From Glandiceps talaboti (lineage: Eukaryota; Hemichordata; Enteropneusta; Spengelidae), in assembly GCF_964340395.1 (NCBI RefSeq), contig NC_135560.1, positions 6,739,598 through 6,803,597 on the forward strand: a DNA stretch of 64,000 nt, in the 5' to 3' direction. The notes beneath the pieces were generated by a model. It searched no databases and had not been told where the DNA came from. It saw nothing but the letters and a program-made list of their open reading frames with translations. Below are positions 41,066 to 52,245 of the stretch, piece after piece. Every line of letters begins with the position of its first letter. Position 1 is the stretch's first letter. The translations under genes and the position numbers were made by a program.

Positions 41066-42571
41066 TCGTCGTCGTCGTAAATCACACCACCTCTTAACGG
41101 CAACACTTATTTGCCTTCAATCATCGTAAAACTCACCCTTCTTTACGAAAACACTAAAGTTGCCTTCAGTGATACTGTCGTAAAACAGTACCTCTTTACG
41201 GCAACGCTAACTTACCTTCAATCATAGTCGTAAAACACTAACTTCTTTACGGCAACACTAACTTACCTTCAATCATAGTCGTAAAACACTAACTTCTATA
41301 CGACAACACTAACTTACCTTCAATAATAGTCGTAAAACAGTACCTCTTTACGGCAACACTAATTTACCTTCAATCATAGTCGTAAAACACTAACTTCTTT
41401 ACGGCAACACTAACTTACCTTCAATCATAGTCGTAAAACACTAACTTCTTTATGACAACACTAACTTACCTTCATCATAGTCGTAAAACACTAGTACTAA
41501 CTTCTTTACGGCATCACTAACTTACCTTCAATCATAGTCGTAAAACACTAACTTCTTTACGACAACACTAACTTACCTTCAATCATAGTCGTAAAACACT
41601 AACTTCTTTACGGCATCACTAACTTACCTTCAATCATAGTCGTAAAACATTAACTTCTTTACGGCAACACTAACTTACCTTCAATCAGCGTCGCAAAACA
41701 GTACCTCTTTACGGCAACGCTAACTTACCTTCAATCATAGTCGTAAAACACTAACTTCTTTACGGCATTACTAACTTACCTTCAATCATAGTCGTAAAAC
41801 ATTAACTTCTTTACGGCAACGCTAACTTACCTTCAATCATAGTCGTAAAACACTAACTTCTTTACGACAACACTAACTTACCTTCAATCATAGTCGTAAA
41901 ACACTAACTTCTTTACGGCATCACTAACTTACCTTCAATCATATTCGTAAAACATTAACTTCTGTACGGCAACACTAACTTACCTTCAATCAGCGTCGCA
42001 AAACAGTACCTCTTTACGGCAACGCTAACTTACCTTCAATCATAGTCGTAAAACACTAACTTCTTTACGGCATCACTAACTTACCTTCAATCATAGTCGT
42101 AAAACATTAACTTCTGTACGGCAACACTAACTTACCTTCAATCATAGTCTTAAAACACTAACATCTTTACGACAACACTAACTTACCTTCAATCATAGTC
42201 GTAAAACACTAACTTCTTTACGACAACACTAACTTACCTTCAATCATAGTCGTAAAACACTAACTTCTTTACGGTATCACTAACTTACCTTCAATCATAG
42301 TCGTAAAACATTAACTTCTTTACGGCAACACTAACTTACCTTCAATCAGCGTCGTAAAACAGTACATCTTTACGGCAACGCTACCTTACCTTCAATCATA
42401 GTCGTAAAACATTACCTTCTTTACGGCAACACTAACTTACCTTCAATCAGCGTCGTAAAACAGTACCTCTTTACGGCAACGCTAACTTACCTTTAATCAT
42501 AGTCGTAAAACACTAACTTCTTTACGGCATCACTAACTTACCTTCAATCATAGTCGTAAAACACTAACTAA
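41066..42571. repeat. 51-bp satellite-like tandem array, about 29 units
   Basis: Unit landmarks are CTAACTTACCTTCAATCATA, GTCGTAAAACACTAACTTC and TTTACGGCAACA, with an exact 51-bp period over most of the array. The first two or three units are strongly degenerate. Variant units (CAGCGTCGYAAAACAGTACC) recur at 41686, 41991, 42347 and 42448. The first two are about six units apart with a similar series of variants between, suggesting a higher-order unit of about 305 bp. Each unit can form a small CGTAAA/TTTACG hairpin. Read on the minus strand nearly every unit contains AAGGTAAGT, a consensus 5' splice site. All six frames have stops, so it is not a repeat protein. Confidence 0.95.
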
Positions 42572-42713
42572 GATTGTCTATTATTCAAACTCGGAAAAGT
42601 AAACCAATATCGTGATGAAAAAGTGTACTATTCTCCGAACAAAACGTTGAAAACTTCACTTTCCTATTTGATACATGCATGGATAAACAAGTATCACTAC
42701 TTACAGTCCGTTT

Positions 42714-43090
42714 CATGTTAGTGTTCACTGCTGTTCTATTTGATACAACCACGCAGAAACTAATAAGAAACAACAAATTATACACTTTAAGATAGCTTTA
42801 AGATTACAATATTTTGCTACATTTTGTCTAAATGATATTTAAAACCATACTCAGGCTACAACTAGACGCAAACACGCGGGCGCCATTTTTTTTAAAAATA
42901 TTTGCATTTGATGTCTGCATAGTGGCACATTACAACCGGCTTTAGTTCATTTCGCTGACACAACATTTAGCAAAAAACTGTATTCATTCAATTTCTCAAA
43001 CATCTCAAAGTGTAGCATTTGCAGTTTCTTATTGGTTTTTGTGTGGGTTTACCAAACACAGTCAGTGACCAGCAACATTTAAAGTGGCCC
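42714..43090 (+). mobile_element. MITE family M1, copy 2 (377 bp)
   Basis: The left end reads CAGTCCGTTTCATGTTAGTG with TA at 42712-42713. The right end is more diverged but aligns as an inverted repeat (through CCAATAAGAAAC in reverse) and is followed by TA at 43091-43092. The interior GACGCAAACACGCGGGCGCC block and the TTTGATGTCTGCATRGTRGC block match copy 3 directly and copy 1 in reverse. A 104-codon plus frame that starts inside it is not considered coding. Confidence 0.8.
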
Positions 43091-43517
43091 TATTCAGACG
43101 TCAAGAATAACCTCTGTCCCCGCAATCTTGACAACTGCAAATCTTCATATAAACGCGATTACTTGTCTGTATACGTATTCAAAACGTCAGTGTGTGTGTG
43201 TGCCATTTATAAATTGCACTGGGGAGTACAGTTTGTGAGTTGTGTCCCTGTGGACCAAATTACCAACACATTTCATTCTTTGAATCCGATGAGAAGCTTA
43301 TCAACTCTCTTGAGGTTTCAATGTTTTAAGTGACTTATTTGCCCATGTACTTTTCTCTAATTTACGCGATGAAGATTTATGTAAATTGTGCCATAAATCA
43401 AATCACAGTACATGAAATGTTTGTGTACACGACAAATGATGACAAGTGAGAAATAATTTTTTGATTAAGCATTAAGTTTCTTGGTAAGATAAGGCAATAT
43501 AACAATTAAACAGAATA

Positions 43518-43518
<1 letters not shown>
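43091..43518. other. No gene seen
   Basis: Unique-looking AT-rich sequence between a MITE and a microsatellite. Confidence 0.45.
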
Positions 43519-43576
<58 letters not shown>

Positions 43577-43735
43577 ATGTATGTATGTATGTATGTATGT
43601 ATGTAGATACATGTATGTATGTATGTATGTATGTATGTATGTATGTATGTATGTATTTATGTATGTATGTATGTATGTATGTATGTATGTATGTATGTAT
43701 GTATCTATGCATGTATGAATGTATGAATGTCTACT
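43519..43735. repeat. (CTGT)n then (ATGT)n microsatellite
   Basis: About 56 bp of CTGT pass directly into about 160 bp of ATGT, interrupted once by a GTAGATACATGT segment near 43603-43615. Confidence 0.97.
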
Positions 43736-44380
43736 CTGTTATTTTAACATTGAGGGTGGCAATCACTGTCCTAACGATAATTTCATGCCACATCATTTTC
43801 TTTACGAATATTAAAACATCCTAATGTGAAAAACGCGTCAAGAATTCACAATGATCTACCGAACGTAGTCTAGTTATATGTTTCAACAGTAACTGTTGTA
43901 TACATATTGACATAACATTGCAATATAAAGTGACCAAATGTGTACATGTTTCTAATATTATCCATAATTAATACTGTAATTTTTGACTTGTTATTCAGAC
44001 AGTTTGCTCACGATGAGGATTTAGTTAAAAACATGTCCTGCACAGTAACCTTCTTATGCTTTAAGTCATCTATAATAACAGCATAAATATTTAATACAAC
44101 TACTTGTCCTTCCAAGTCGTAATGTCGTTTCAGTAATCCTCAAGGGGAAAGAAATACTCAGGAGACAGTTATGCTAGTCACGAAAGAAACGATTTGCAAA
44201 ACTAATTTCTTATTTGCAAGGTGTGAAAGTTATCAAGAAAAGGGTTCAAACTGGGGTACCACTTTTTCTGCTAAACCACAAACAAAGTCCTTGTCTGTGA
44301 ATACACCCGTACCAAGCATTTAAAATGTTATGCAAATCTGCGTTCACATGTACACAGCATGCAAGAGCTCGAAGTAGTTA
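43736..44380. other. No gene seen
   Basis: AT-rich sequence without supported features. Confidence 0.45.
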
Positions 44381-44719
44381 CAACCCGTTTCATGTTAGTG
44401 TCCACTGGTTGTGTTTGATGTATCCACGCAGAATCAACAAGAAACGGCACATTCTATATTTGAGAATAAGGCAATTTCTTGCTACATGTTGTCTAAATAA
44501 AACAAAACAAACTGCAACAAGACGCAGACACGCCGGCGCCAATGCCTTTATGTCTGCATTTAATGTCTGCATGGTAGCACTTTAGTTAATTTCATTCAAT
44601 TTAGACAAAATGCTGTAGATCAATATATTCATTCAATCTATTCATCCAGCATGCACGCTTTTTCATTGCCGTCTGCTAGGTTGTATCAGAGACAGTGAAC
44701 ACAAACATTTAACAGGAAG
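44381..44719 (+). mobile_element. MITE family M1, copy 3 (339 bp)
   Basis: The left end CAACCCGTTTCATGTTAGTG is preceded by TA (44379-44380). The right end, read inward, starts CTTCCTGTTAAATGTTTGTG and is followed by TA (44720-44721). The interior matches copy 2 in the same orientation, including the GACGCAGACACGCCGGCGCC and ATGTCTGCATGGTAGCAC blocks. The small overlapping frames (86 codons +, 60 codons -) are not coding. Confidence 0.82.
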
Positions 44720-44899
44720 TACGTATATGGGTAAGGAGGCTTGTGAATGTTTTTTAATGGATTTTATTGATATCAGTTCTAAACATTTTATGCATCATAG
44801 TATTATTTTTATATCATATCCAAATTATAAGTGAGCGAGAGCTAGTTCGATCAGTTGCTAGACAAGCTGTGCCGTGCGGTTTTTGAAACCGTTTTGTTG

Positions 44900-45110
44900 C
44901 ATATACATGATATGGTAAACCCCTGAATAGTAGTGAACGTAATTGTGTAGCTGTACACATATGGAAAAATAAATTCGATCAAATTAATTTTTTTGGACCG
45001 CACCCTTATATCAGCACCCAAATGCAATCACGATTTCAACCTGCTACTGTACTACTTTTGTTTAAAATTAACCTCTAATTAACATTAACATTAACAATAT
45101 CAGTGGCTGC
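44900..45110 (-). repeat. Dispersed repeat B, copy 2
   Basis: Minus-strand counterpart of the copy at 5450-5650, with the same landmarks in order. Divergence is substantial, so the family is old. Confidence 0.6.
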
Positions 45111-45954
45111 CTATCAAACAAATGACACTCCATGTATTTGGAATTGTATCTCTGTGTCTAAAATAATGATTTCCATGAAAGAAAACATCCCTGTCGTGTA
45201 GTCTCTCGCCTTCTTAAGTCCAGTCCTCTTATTGAAACCTCCGATGGTAAACTCATGTAATTACCTGAATAAATCTCTTTTGTCGTGACATGGCCAAAAC
45301 CAGTTCACACAAAATGGGAAAAAAAGTACATATCATGATTAAATTATTCTCATAGGTACTTATCTTACATATTTAATGAAAAGCATCAGATGTATTTTGT
45401 TGGTCAAAGTAACTATAATGCCATTACAATTCAACCGGGAACGTCCATGAGAAATATGATGTGAAAATATCTACCCTGCAGGTCTAGGTGTAATTGTGAT
45501 GGAGAGTATCATCTACGCCATGTTTCTCGTCGACTGGTTAGTTCCCCCCTGTTTGGTAATTTATTATCCGAGCTCAATCGGCTTCAGCAAGTTTGTAGTG
45601 TTCTGATGAACATCCATTTCAATCTAAAGAAGGTGATAGGTTCACCCGCGAAATCCCACGATACCAGGCCCTTTTCAACTTACCATATATTTTGTTACCT
45701 CGTTCTCACTTCTGTTGTCGTTTCTTTTTAATTATGTTGATGTCATATTTATAAGATATGTTTTTATTTTTAAAAAGTGACAAGACAAGATGTAAACCAC
45801 AAGGCCCTAGAGAAAGAGACTGTTTCATGTAACGATTGACTTCGACTATGATTTTAACTAAAGAGGATTATAAAAATTTATAATTCATATTCTGATTGTG
45901 TAGATATATTTCAACCACAAGCTCATTCATAGTGTGCTTGGAGTAATTTTACGA
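45111..45954. other. No gene seen
   Basis: AT-rich sequence. I found no ORF or repeat worth calling. Confidence 0.45.
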
Positions 45955-46380
45955 ATACGAACACGAATATGAATACGAATACGAACACGAATACGAAGTA
46001 CTTTATTGCTCCCAAGGGGAAATTGTATAGGTGTGTCATAAAATAACGTTAAAAGTCACAATATGAATAAGATAGGGAGTGACCGCACTAAATCTAAGAA
46101 GAATTGTGTTCTATCGTGTAATGCATATCATGTCACGTAATAAAAGTTTGGTAATTACCCCTAAAAAATCAAGAAAATGGCGTTTGAAAAGTTCCACAAG
46201 GCATGTTTTTTGTCTAGGTGTAAGTAATTCTCGTTTGTTCAAACCTTGTGCGTATAGTGTCGTGTACAGTTTTAAATCGGCGGTCATCAATTATGAACTA
46301 ATTGGAAAGCAGATAATTCGGATTAATAATAACGGAAGGAAGGATTCCAAAGCTGTGCATTAATGGGATTACCCTGTAAG
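45955..46380 (-). mobile_element. LINE 3' end remnant (CR1/L2-like tail)
   Basis: On the minus strand, AATTTCCCCTTGGGAGCAAT followed by AAAGTACTTC (46026 down to about 45997) leads into tandem ATTCGT-type hexamers (about 45997-45955). An AATTTCCC..GGG..CAATAAAGT stem followed by a short terminal microsatellite is characteristic of the 3' ends of many CR1/L2-clade non-LTR retrotransposons in animals. The sequence upstream of the tail (46031-46380) would be the 5'-truncated body. I can read no intact reverse transcriptase or endonuclease there. The upstream boundary is a guess, and the 94-codon plus frame at 46079-46363 is antisense to it. Confidence 0.55.
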
Positions 46381-47622
46381 CTTTCACTTTTGATTAGAAG
46401 CATATTGAGTTTTGAATTGACAATTAAGAAGGTAAAACAAAGCAAAGATAATCCTTCAAACGGGAATTAGAATGTATAACAAACACGTCTTGAGGCTTGT
46501 TGTTCGCAATTTCTATAAATTCCCAGACTCGACTGTCAAGATAGTTTTAATTAGATAAATAATACGCCAACAGTATGAATATTTAAAACTCGATTAACTT
46601 TATTTCATTTCTGTGATGCATCACGGATAATTCTATTTTGACAAATACGTCTCTTCTCCCTGGCTACCATGTTGTAGTAAAATGCTGATTACCATGGTTA
46701 TGTGTTGTGTCCATTATTGATAGACATGCGAGGCTGCATTGACAAGAAAGATCTGATACACTGAGATGTATACGTGTTCACACGTATTCAATTACACCTT
46801 TCTCAGTGCAACTCTCTTGAAAACCTCTTCTGAACAATAACGCTAGTAGCACTTATTTTAGATTGCAATTGACCCCTTCACAGCTCGAGCTCATCTGCAC
46901 AGTCGTTAATATTGTGAAATAACGCTGTGCGTGGATGCGTGCGCATCGCCAGACGGTTTCAAACTGAGAGGCTTGTAATCTCAAATATAGACCTGTGCCA
47001 CCGAGTGTAGACGACACCGAGGGAAACTCTTACCTTCAACTAAAAACGTCATTCATATTTGAAATGTTTATTTTTTTATTGAAGTATTAATTCCCGTTCG
47101 ATAGAATAGTGTTGAAAGAGTTTTGTGACTTTTCTTGTCGTATTAATACCATTCATCGGATTTTATTACGACCAACAGTAAAATATATATTAGATAGTAA
47201 TAAGTTTTATTTTCCTACCTACAATAATGAGTTGGAATAATGCCATCTAATGTATATATAAATACATGTCGTGTCTACACTTCCATTCATAGGGGGTTCT
47301 TATATATTACTACACTCGTCTGTAAGGAAAGCGTGGTAATCCGAAATTGAACCGTGTCACAAAACACAATAGTGCCCGCCTCATGATTTTCTCATAGCAT
47401 ATCGGCTACTATGCGTATGGATAGAATCCTTTATGTTGATATTGATTTCTATATTGTTCGCTAGAGACTAGTTCAGCAGGAAATACAGACTGCATGCTAT
47501 ACGTACTAAAGAAATATGACCAAAGATTTATATAACGCTATGAACGAAATCCACGAGACAGCGTTATTGACGAGGCGAAATGGTTTGGGCTTTTCTACAG
47601 GACATCTTTATTATCAAGAAAT
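46381..47622. other. No gene seen
   Basis: AT-rich sequence with no supported feature. Confidence 0.45.
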
Positions 47623-47669
47623 GAATGAATGAATGAATGAATGAATGAATGAATGAATGAATGAATGAA
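47623..47669. repeat. (GAAT)n microsatellite
   Basis: About eleven GAAT/AATG units. Confidence 0.93.
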
Positions 47670-48100
47670 GTTGGAAAGGTGGTAATGATAGAAGGTTGTT
47701 ATAGTTTTCAAAATAGTCTTTTGTTGAAGCATTTCAGAAGAACTTGTTGTAATTTACAATTAACCGAATGTATTTCAGCAAGAAGGTTACTGGAAAACGG
47801 TATAATTGTTATAAGGTGAACAGAACACGAGTGTTTGAAATGAAAATGTTACTTGCTCGAGGCGATGGTAGGTCAGCCGTAGCCTCCTTAATCAAAATGA
47901 TGCCTTGGATCTATTCTCGTGAGAACGTTTCATCACGCAGCCATACGTAGTTCAAAGGTCGGGACTTCTAGGGGAACATTTACGTATAACTAACTTTATA
48001 CAGTAAGGGTAATTTGTGTGCTTTCGTTAGGTTTCAGTCATACATCTGTGAAATATTCAAAACATGTATAAAATGCAAGACTTGTGTAATTAATGTGAAC

Positions 48101-48102
<2 letters not shown>

Positions 48103-48151
<49 letters not shown>

Positions 48152-48176
48152 GTGATGGTGGTGGTGGTGGTGGTGG

Positions 48177-48260
<84 letters not shown>
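48103..48260. repeat. (GAT)n trinucleotide microsatellite
   Basis: A GAT run with a central GGT block (about 48151-48178). Frames across it encode poly-Met, poly-His or poly-Ser and are artefacts. The sequence on either side gives no gene evidence. Confidence 0.96.
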
Positions 48261-48261
<1 letters not shown>

Positions 48262-48894
48262 ATACTCGATCGAACAATTCTACCACAAATATACAACCCA
48301 AGTAATACCTTCAATTGACTGGAAGTTAATCTGCGTAGAAAAATCTCATATTATCACAGTATATTATTTACCCGATATATGAGCCTAAGAAGAAACTCAA
48401 AACTTGAATTATATTTAAGTTATTCAAACATTTTAGTGATAAAATTTAACGATTTATATAAAAAATCACGTTAAAAAGTAAATTGATATGAAACTACGAA
48501 CGGTTTATCGATGTGCATATTTATAAAATGGATAATATTCCATGAGATATTCATCTATCTTTAATGTTTCAATTCACACGTTAGAGGCAGAGTTGATGAA
48601 TCTCTGACGATTTCATTATTCTTTCGTCGCCGTGCTTTCGACTCACATGATCGATTTTTCTGGTTCAATCGGACGTGGGTGACGTTGAACCTATCAAATT
48701 ATAGTAACTCAGATTATATAATGTACATATAGGGTGAGCATGACAAGAATGTGTTACATGCACGTATAATCTATACCCTCTCACATTTGATCGAAATTAT
48801 CGTAGCAGCCGTTTAGCATTTCTAAAAGTTCACCAGTAGATTTTGATTGGGGAAATATATTACCGTAGTATGCGTTCCAGAAATAAAAATCTTA
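48261..48894. other. No gene seen
   Basis: AT-rich sequence without supported features. Confidence 0.45.
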
Positions 48895-49165
48895 AAATGC
48901 TGCTATTACTTTGTTCAAATAAACTTTAATCCACTTTGGGTCACCACGGTATTTAAAAAAAAGAGCAACATTTTAGAATCCAATATGGCCGCCAGATACT
49001 GTGTTAACTGTATGAGAAAATGACGATTATTTGAAAACAAGATTGTGAACCCAAATTTTTCTTTTTATTATTTCAAAATGACAAGGAACAAGATTCCGCA
49101 TGGAAAGGTTTAAATATATTTTATGGATTTCGATTTTTCAGGGAATTGGTCCCTAAAAGCTTTAT
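48895..49165 (-). repeat. Dispersed repeat C, copy 2
   Basis: Minus-strand counterpart of 39935-40250, including the exact block CCAATATGGCCGCC with flanks at about 48972-48997. The motif doubled in the first copy is single here. Confidence 0.75.
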
Positions 49166-50500
49166 AATAGGGGGTTCAGGAAACTGCTACAAGAAACTAA
49201 GATTTAACATGGTAGATGTATTGACTTGGTTAATTTGATTTGAGGGTGACTAGAAACTGCAATTCACATGGGATATTTACAGGGTGCTGAATCAAATGAG
49301 AACGAAAATTGTACAGAATCTGGATTATATATTGTTCAAGTACAATTTTAATCAGATTTTTTTTCTATTCTAGCAAATTCGAAATAATTAATGTTTGTGT
49401 CAAAAGTTCTGTACCGTGTTAGTTATGTGGAGTATTTGAAGCACTTTGTTAGTACAAACTCGATGTGGAGTATAGAAATTAAGTTTAAATTAAACTGTTT
49501 GTTAGTGCAAATTAAACTCGAATTAAATTACCGAAAATAACTTTAAATTACCACAAATTGAATATTGTGATTAAGATACGACTGATGTCAAAGAGGTTGT
49601 TGGTGACGCAGTCTTGAATGGCTTGAACATTTCAATAACGATGACGTCATGGAATAAAAGTGTCTTTGACTTATTTTCTTCAACAGCTTGCTCTGACCTA
49701 AGGAAAAAAAGATGGTGTTTCATTCAAAATCGAGTTATTGTTTGTTTTAGTGTCAGAATAGGGGTGGGAGTGGGTGGGAATTGGGGAGTGCTGGACTGTC
49801 GACGTTGGGTTTGGGGGTTGGGATGGAATGAGAGTATTGATGTTTGTACAACCGTAAATTAAATTGTTTTACTTGTAGAGCTCGGCTACGTATTCCTAGT
49901 TTACGGCATTGGATCGTACCTAGATTTGTAACACGACTATCAATCACTAAATCAAGTCAGGAAAATGTCATACATCAATTTAGATCACATGCCGGAAAAC
50001 AGGAGATCACTCGTCCGAGGTTTGCAGGCAAACGGGGTACACTGATCACAAGGCACGTAGTTCCATTATTTTTGCTGTGAGATTTTCATCACATCTCTTT
50101 TGAACCTCAACACTCAGTGGTGCTCCTTTCAGCCATATGCTTCCCTCGATACAAGCGATAATATATCCTAATCTAGTTTGCAAGTTTACAACTATAAGAG
50201 AACAGGGCGACTGTGGCGTTTGCGACGAAGCGATGGTGCAGAAAAGTAAAAATTATGTTAACTTGAAAGTACAGATAAGTTTTCCCCAGTAAACGCTATG
50301 AGAGTTTCAGTTTGCTACTAGGTGACACTTATGTATGTCTTCTCCTCGAATATCTATGGTCGTAAATACTCGATTCTTTGAATATACGGCTGTAACCAAA
50401 AATGGGGTTCAATTCTAGATTGCAACTTTTAATACGTCACAAGTCTAGCCTCCCACATGCACTGAAGTCTGTTTTTCACGAGTTTTATCGTAATGCATAT
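49166..50500. other. No gene called; G-rich patch at 49760-49835
   Basis: A G-rich low-complexity stretch on the plus strand (49760-49835, many GGGTGGGAGTGGGTGGG-like runs) could form a G-quadruplex. The overlapping 82-, 64- and 78-codon frames have no recognised domain. Confidence 0.45.
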
Positions 50501-50590
50501 GTTCGGTGGTTGAGTGATGTCACTACAGTTCAATTCGCACTGTGAATCGTTAAAAAAATGAATGGGTGGTATAAAAATAGAAAAGAATAA
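50501..50590 (+). mobile_element. Possible truncated SINE copy
   Basis: TTCGGTGGTTGAGTGATGTC followed by a CAGTTCAATTC B-box-like motif resembles the head of the SINE at 10609-10855. The trailing GGGTGGTATAAAAATAGAAA resembles its tail. The body between is missing. The match is short and by eye only. Confidence 0.35.
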
Positions 50591-51396
50591 GCTCATCTAC
50601 AGAAACTAGTAATTTAATTCATTTAATAGAGTCTAGGCCAAACACACTCTCTCATCCCCCTCGTCAATTCCCAGTTGCCATTGCAGGAGAATTCCATTTC
50701 ATGCCTCAAACTTGCTGATTGTAGTTAATAATCCATGCATTTTCAATGCAAATCCAAACTGTTTATTCCCTATCCATGAATGAATCCAACCTCGGTGTAG
50801 ATAAAAAGCTTTTAAACTTTTAAACCCTTTTTCTCATGCACATGGTAAAAAATACAAAATGTCAGATACTGGAATATTGTGAATGCATTTCTTTTCATTC
50901 AATCCACAATGTTGGCATATATGAAGTAACATGGATTAGTCTAATTGCGGTTGGCAATTTTCTTATTTTCAAACACAATGCGAATTGCCGCGAGTTATAT
51001 TTTCCTTATCTGTGTGCTACTGTATCGATAATATCAATTGTTTTGACATAGTTGAAAAGGCCTAGGGATATCAATTTGTAGACACATTAGTTACGTATGA
51101 AAAACCTTGAGACATTATTCTGTATAACGAAGCATGCATTAGAATGTATTATATAACACATCGTTTTTATAATAGCAGTCGATCAGTGATTGGCTTAGAT
51201 TCTATCACATGGTATGGAATAGTGACCCATAGTGATTTCAATTTTGCATTCGAGTGTAGTATGTAAAATCATGTATGGATGAATCAATGACTCGATTTTT
51301 GTAGTATAAAAGAAAAACATGATTAGAATTACATTATTTTCAGGTGAAATGACTGATGGGATATGTACTTAGCAGCATGTCATAGCGAGTAGAATA
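50591..51396. other. No gene seen
   Basis: AT-rich sequence. A 71-codon frame at 50836-51051 is unsupported. Confidence 0.45.
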
Positions 51397-51433
51397 CATT
51401 GTCGCAAAACAGTAGACCTTTTTTGCGACAATG
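51397..51433. other. Perfect 13-bp stem hairpin
   Basis: CATTGTCGCAAAA at 51397-51409 is exactly complementary to TTTTGCGACAATG at 51421-51433, leaving an 11-nt loop. A second hairpin lies close by. Confidence 0.8.
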
Positions 51434-51492
51434 GAAGATAATGTTCGGCAGAAGCGAAATTGGAAGTGGTCTATCTGACATGCAAGAGTGGC

Positions 51493-51525
51493 ATTTGTGT
51501 GACTTTCCAAGGTAATCACACAAAT
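51493..51525. other. Perfect 10-bp stem hairpin
   Basis: ATTTGTGTGA at 51493-51502 pairs with TCACACAAAT at 51516-51525 around a 13-nt loop. Confidence 0.75.
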
Positions 51526-52146
51526 CGAGTATAACCATTTATCTGAGGACAGTTAGATGCATGATACCATGTGTATCATCTATAAAAATGTCTGAGCCGC
51601 TACAACATTTTTTGACATCTGTTTTATTTCTTCAAGTTCAAATCTCGAGTCTATGTTCTCCGAAAAGTTTAAACGTTTATTTTCAAATTTTTATTTTTAT
51701 TTTCCAATGGGTTGAATCCCTTGTTCTTCAATTCATTGATTCGCGGATTATTCAGTTGCACAGACCAGAAAGTGTGTCATATATGTATAACTACTGCTAA
51801 ATGTAACGAATCTACACGAGTGCATTAAACCAGATTTGTCATCAATGATTTACAAAAGTCATAAAATAGTCAGATTCTGAAAAGTATTCAATACTCTTCA
51901 GACTCTTGAGTAAGCAATCCTATATTTTATTCATCCACCGTTATATGTTCTTCTTTATACTGTCAAATACTAAAGCTAACCTGTCAAGAACTCGACTAAA
52001 CCTATCAAAAATGTAGACTCTAAACACGCATATTCTTCAGTGATTTGTAAGCAATGTCGTAAGTGGCGCCATCTTGGTTATTGGCTATAGCATAATATAC
52101 CCAGAACACAACAGTACCGGAAGCTGCATATTTGTCGCTTGAATGG
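51526..52146. other. No gene seen
   Basis: AT-rich sequence. The 79-codon plus frame at 51561-51800 has no recognised domain. Confidence 0.45.
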
Positions 52147-52245
52147 TAGTTTCGGCTACCCAGCCTCTTGCCGTTGAAGACTTCACCCCTCCCCCAGCTG
52201 GGGGGTGTAGCCCTCGACGGTAAGAGGCTGGGTAATCGAGACTAT
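52147..52245. repeat. GC-rich near-perfect palindrome (about 99 bp)
   Basis: The arms are centred on AGCT at 52196-52199. Pairs include ACCCCTCCCCC with GGGGGGTGT, GCCGTTGAAG with CCCTCGACGG, CTACCCAGCCTCTTG with TAAGAGGCTGGGTA, and TAGTTTCGG with TCGAGACTA. The GC content is far above the surroundings. No tRNA or known ncRNA fold is recognised. It may be a small foldback element. Confidence 0.75.

Noticed and set aside
41066-42571. CRISPR array
   Set aside because: Units are contiguous 51-bp tandem copies without unique spacers, in a eukaryotic context with no cas genes.
41066-42571. 17-residue repeat protein
   Set aside because: The period is divisible by three, but every frame has a stop within each unit.
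48014-48382. Poly-Met / poly-His / poly-Ser frames
   Set aside because: Translation of (GAT)n in its different frames.
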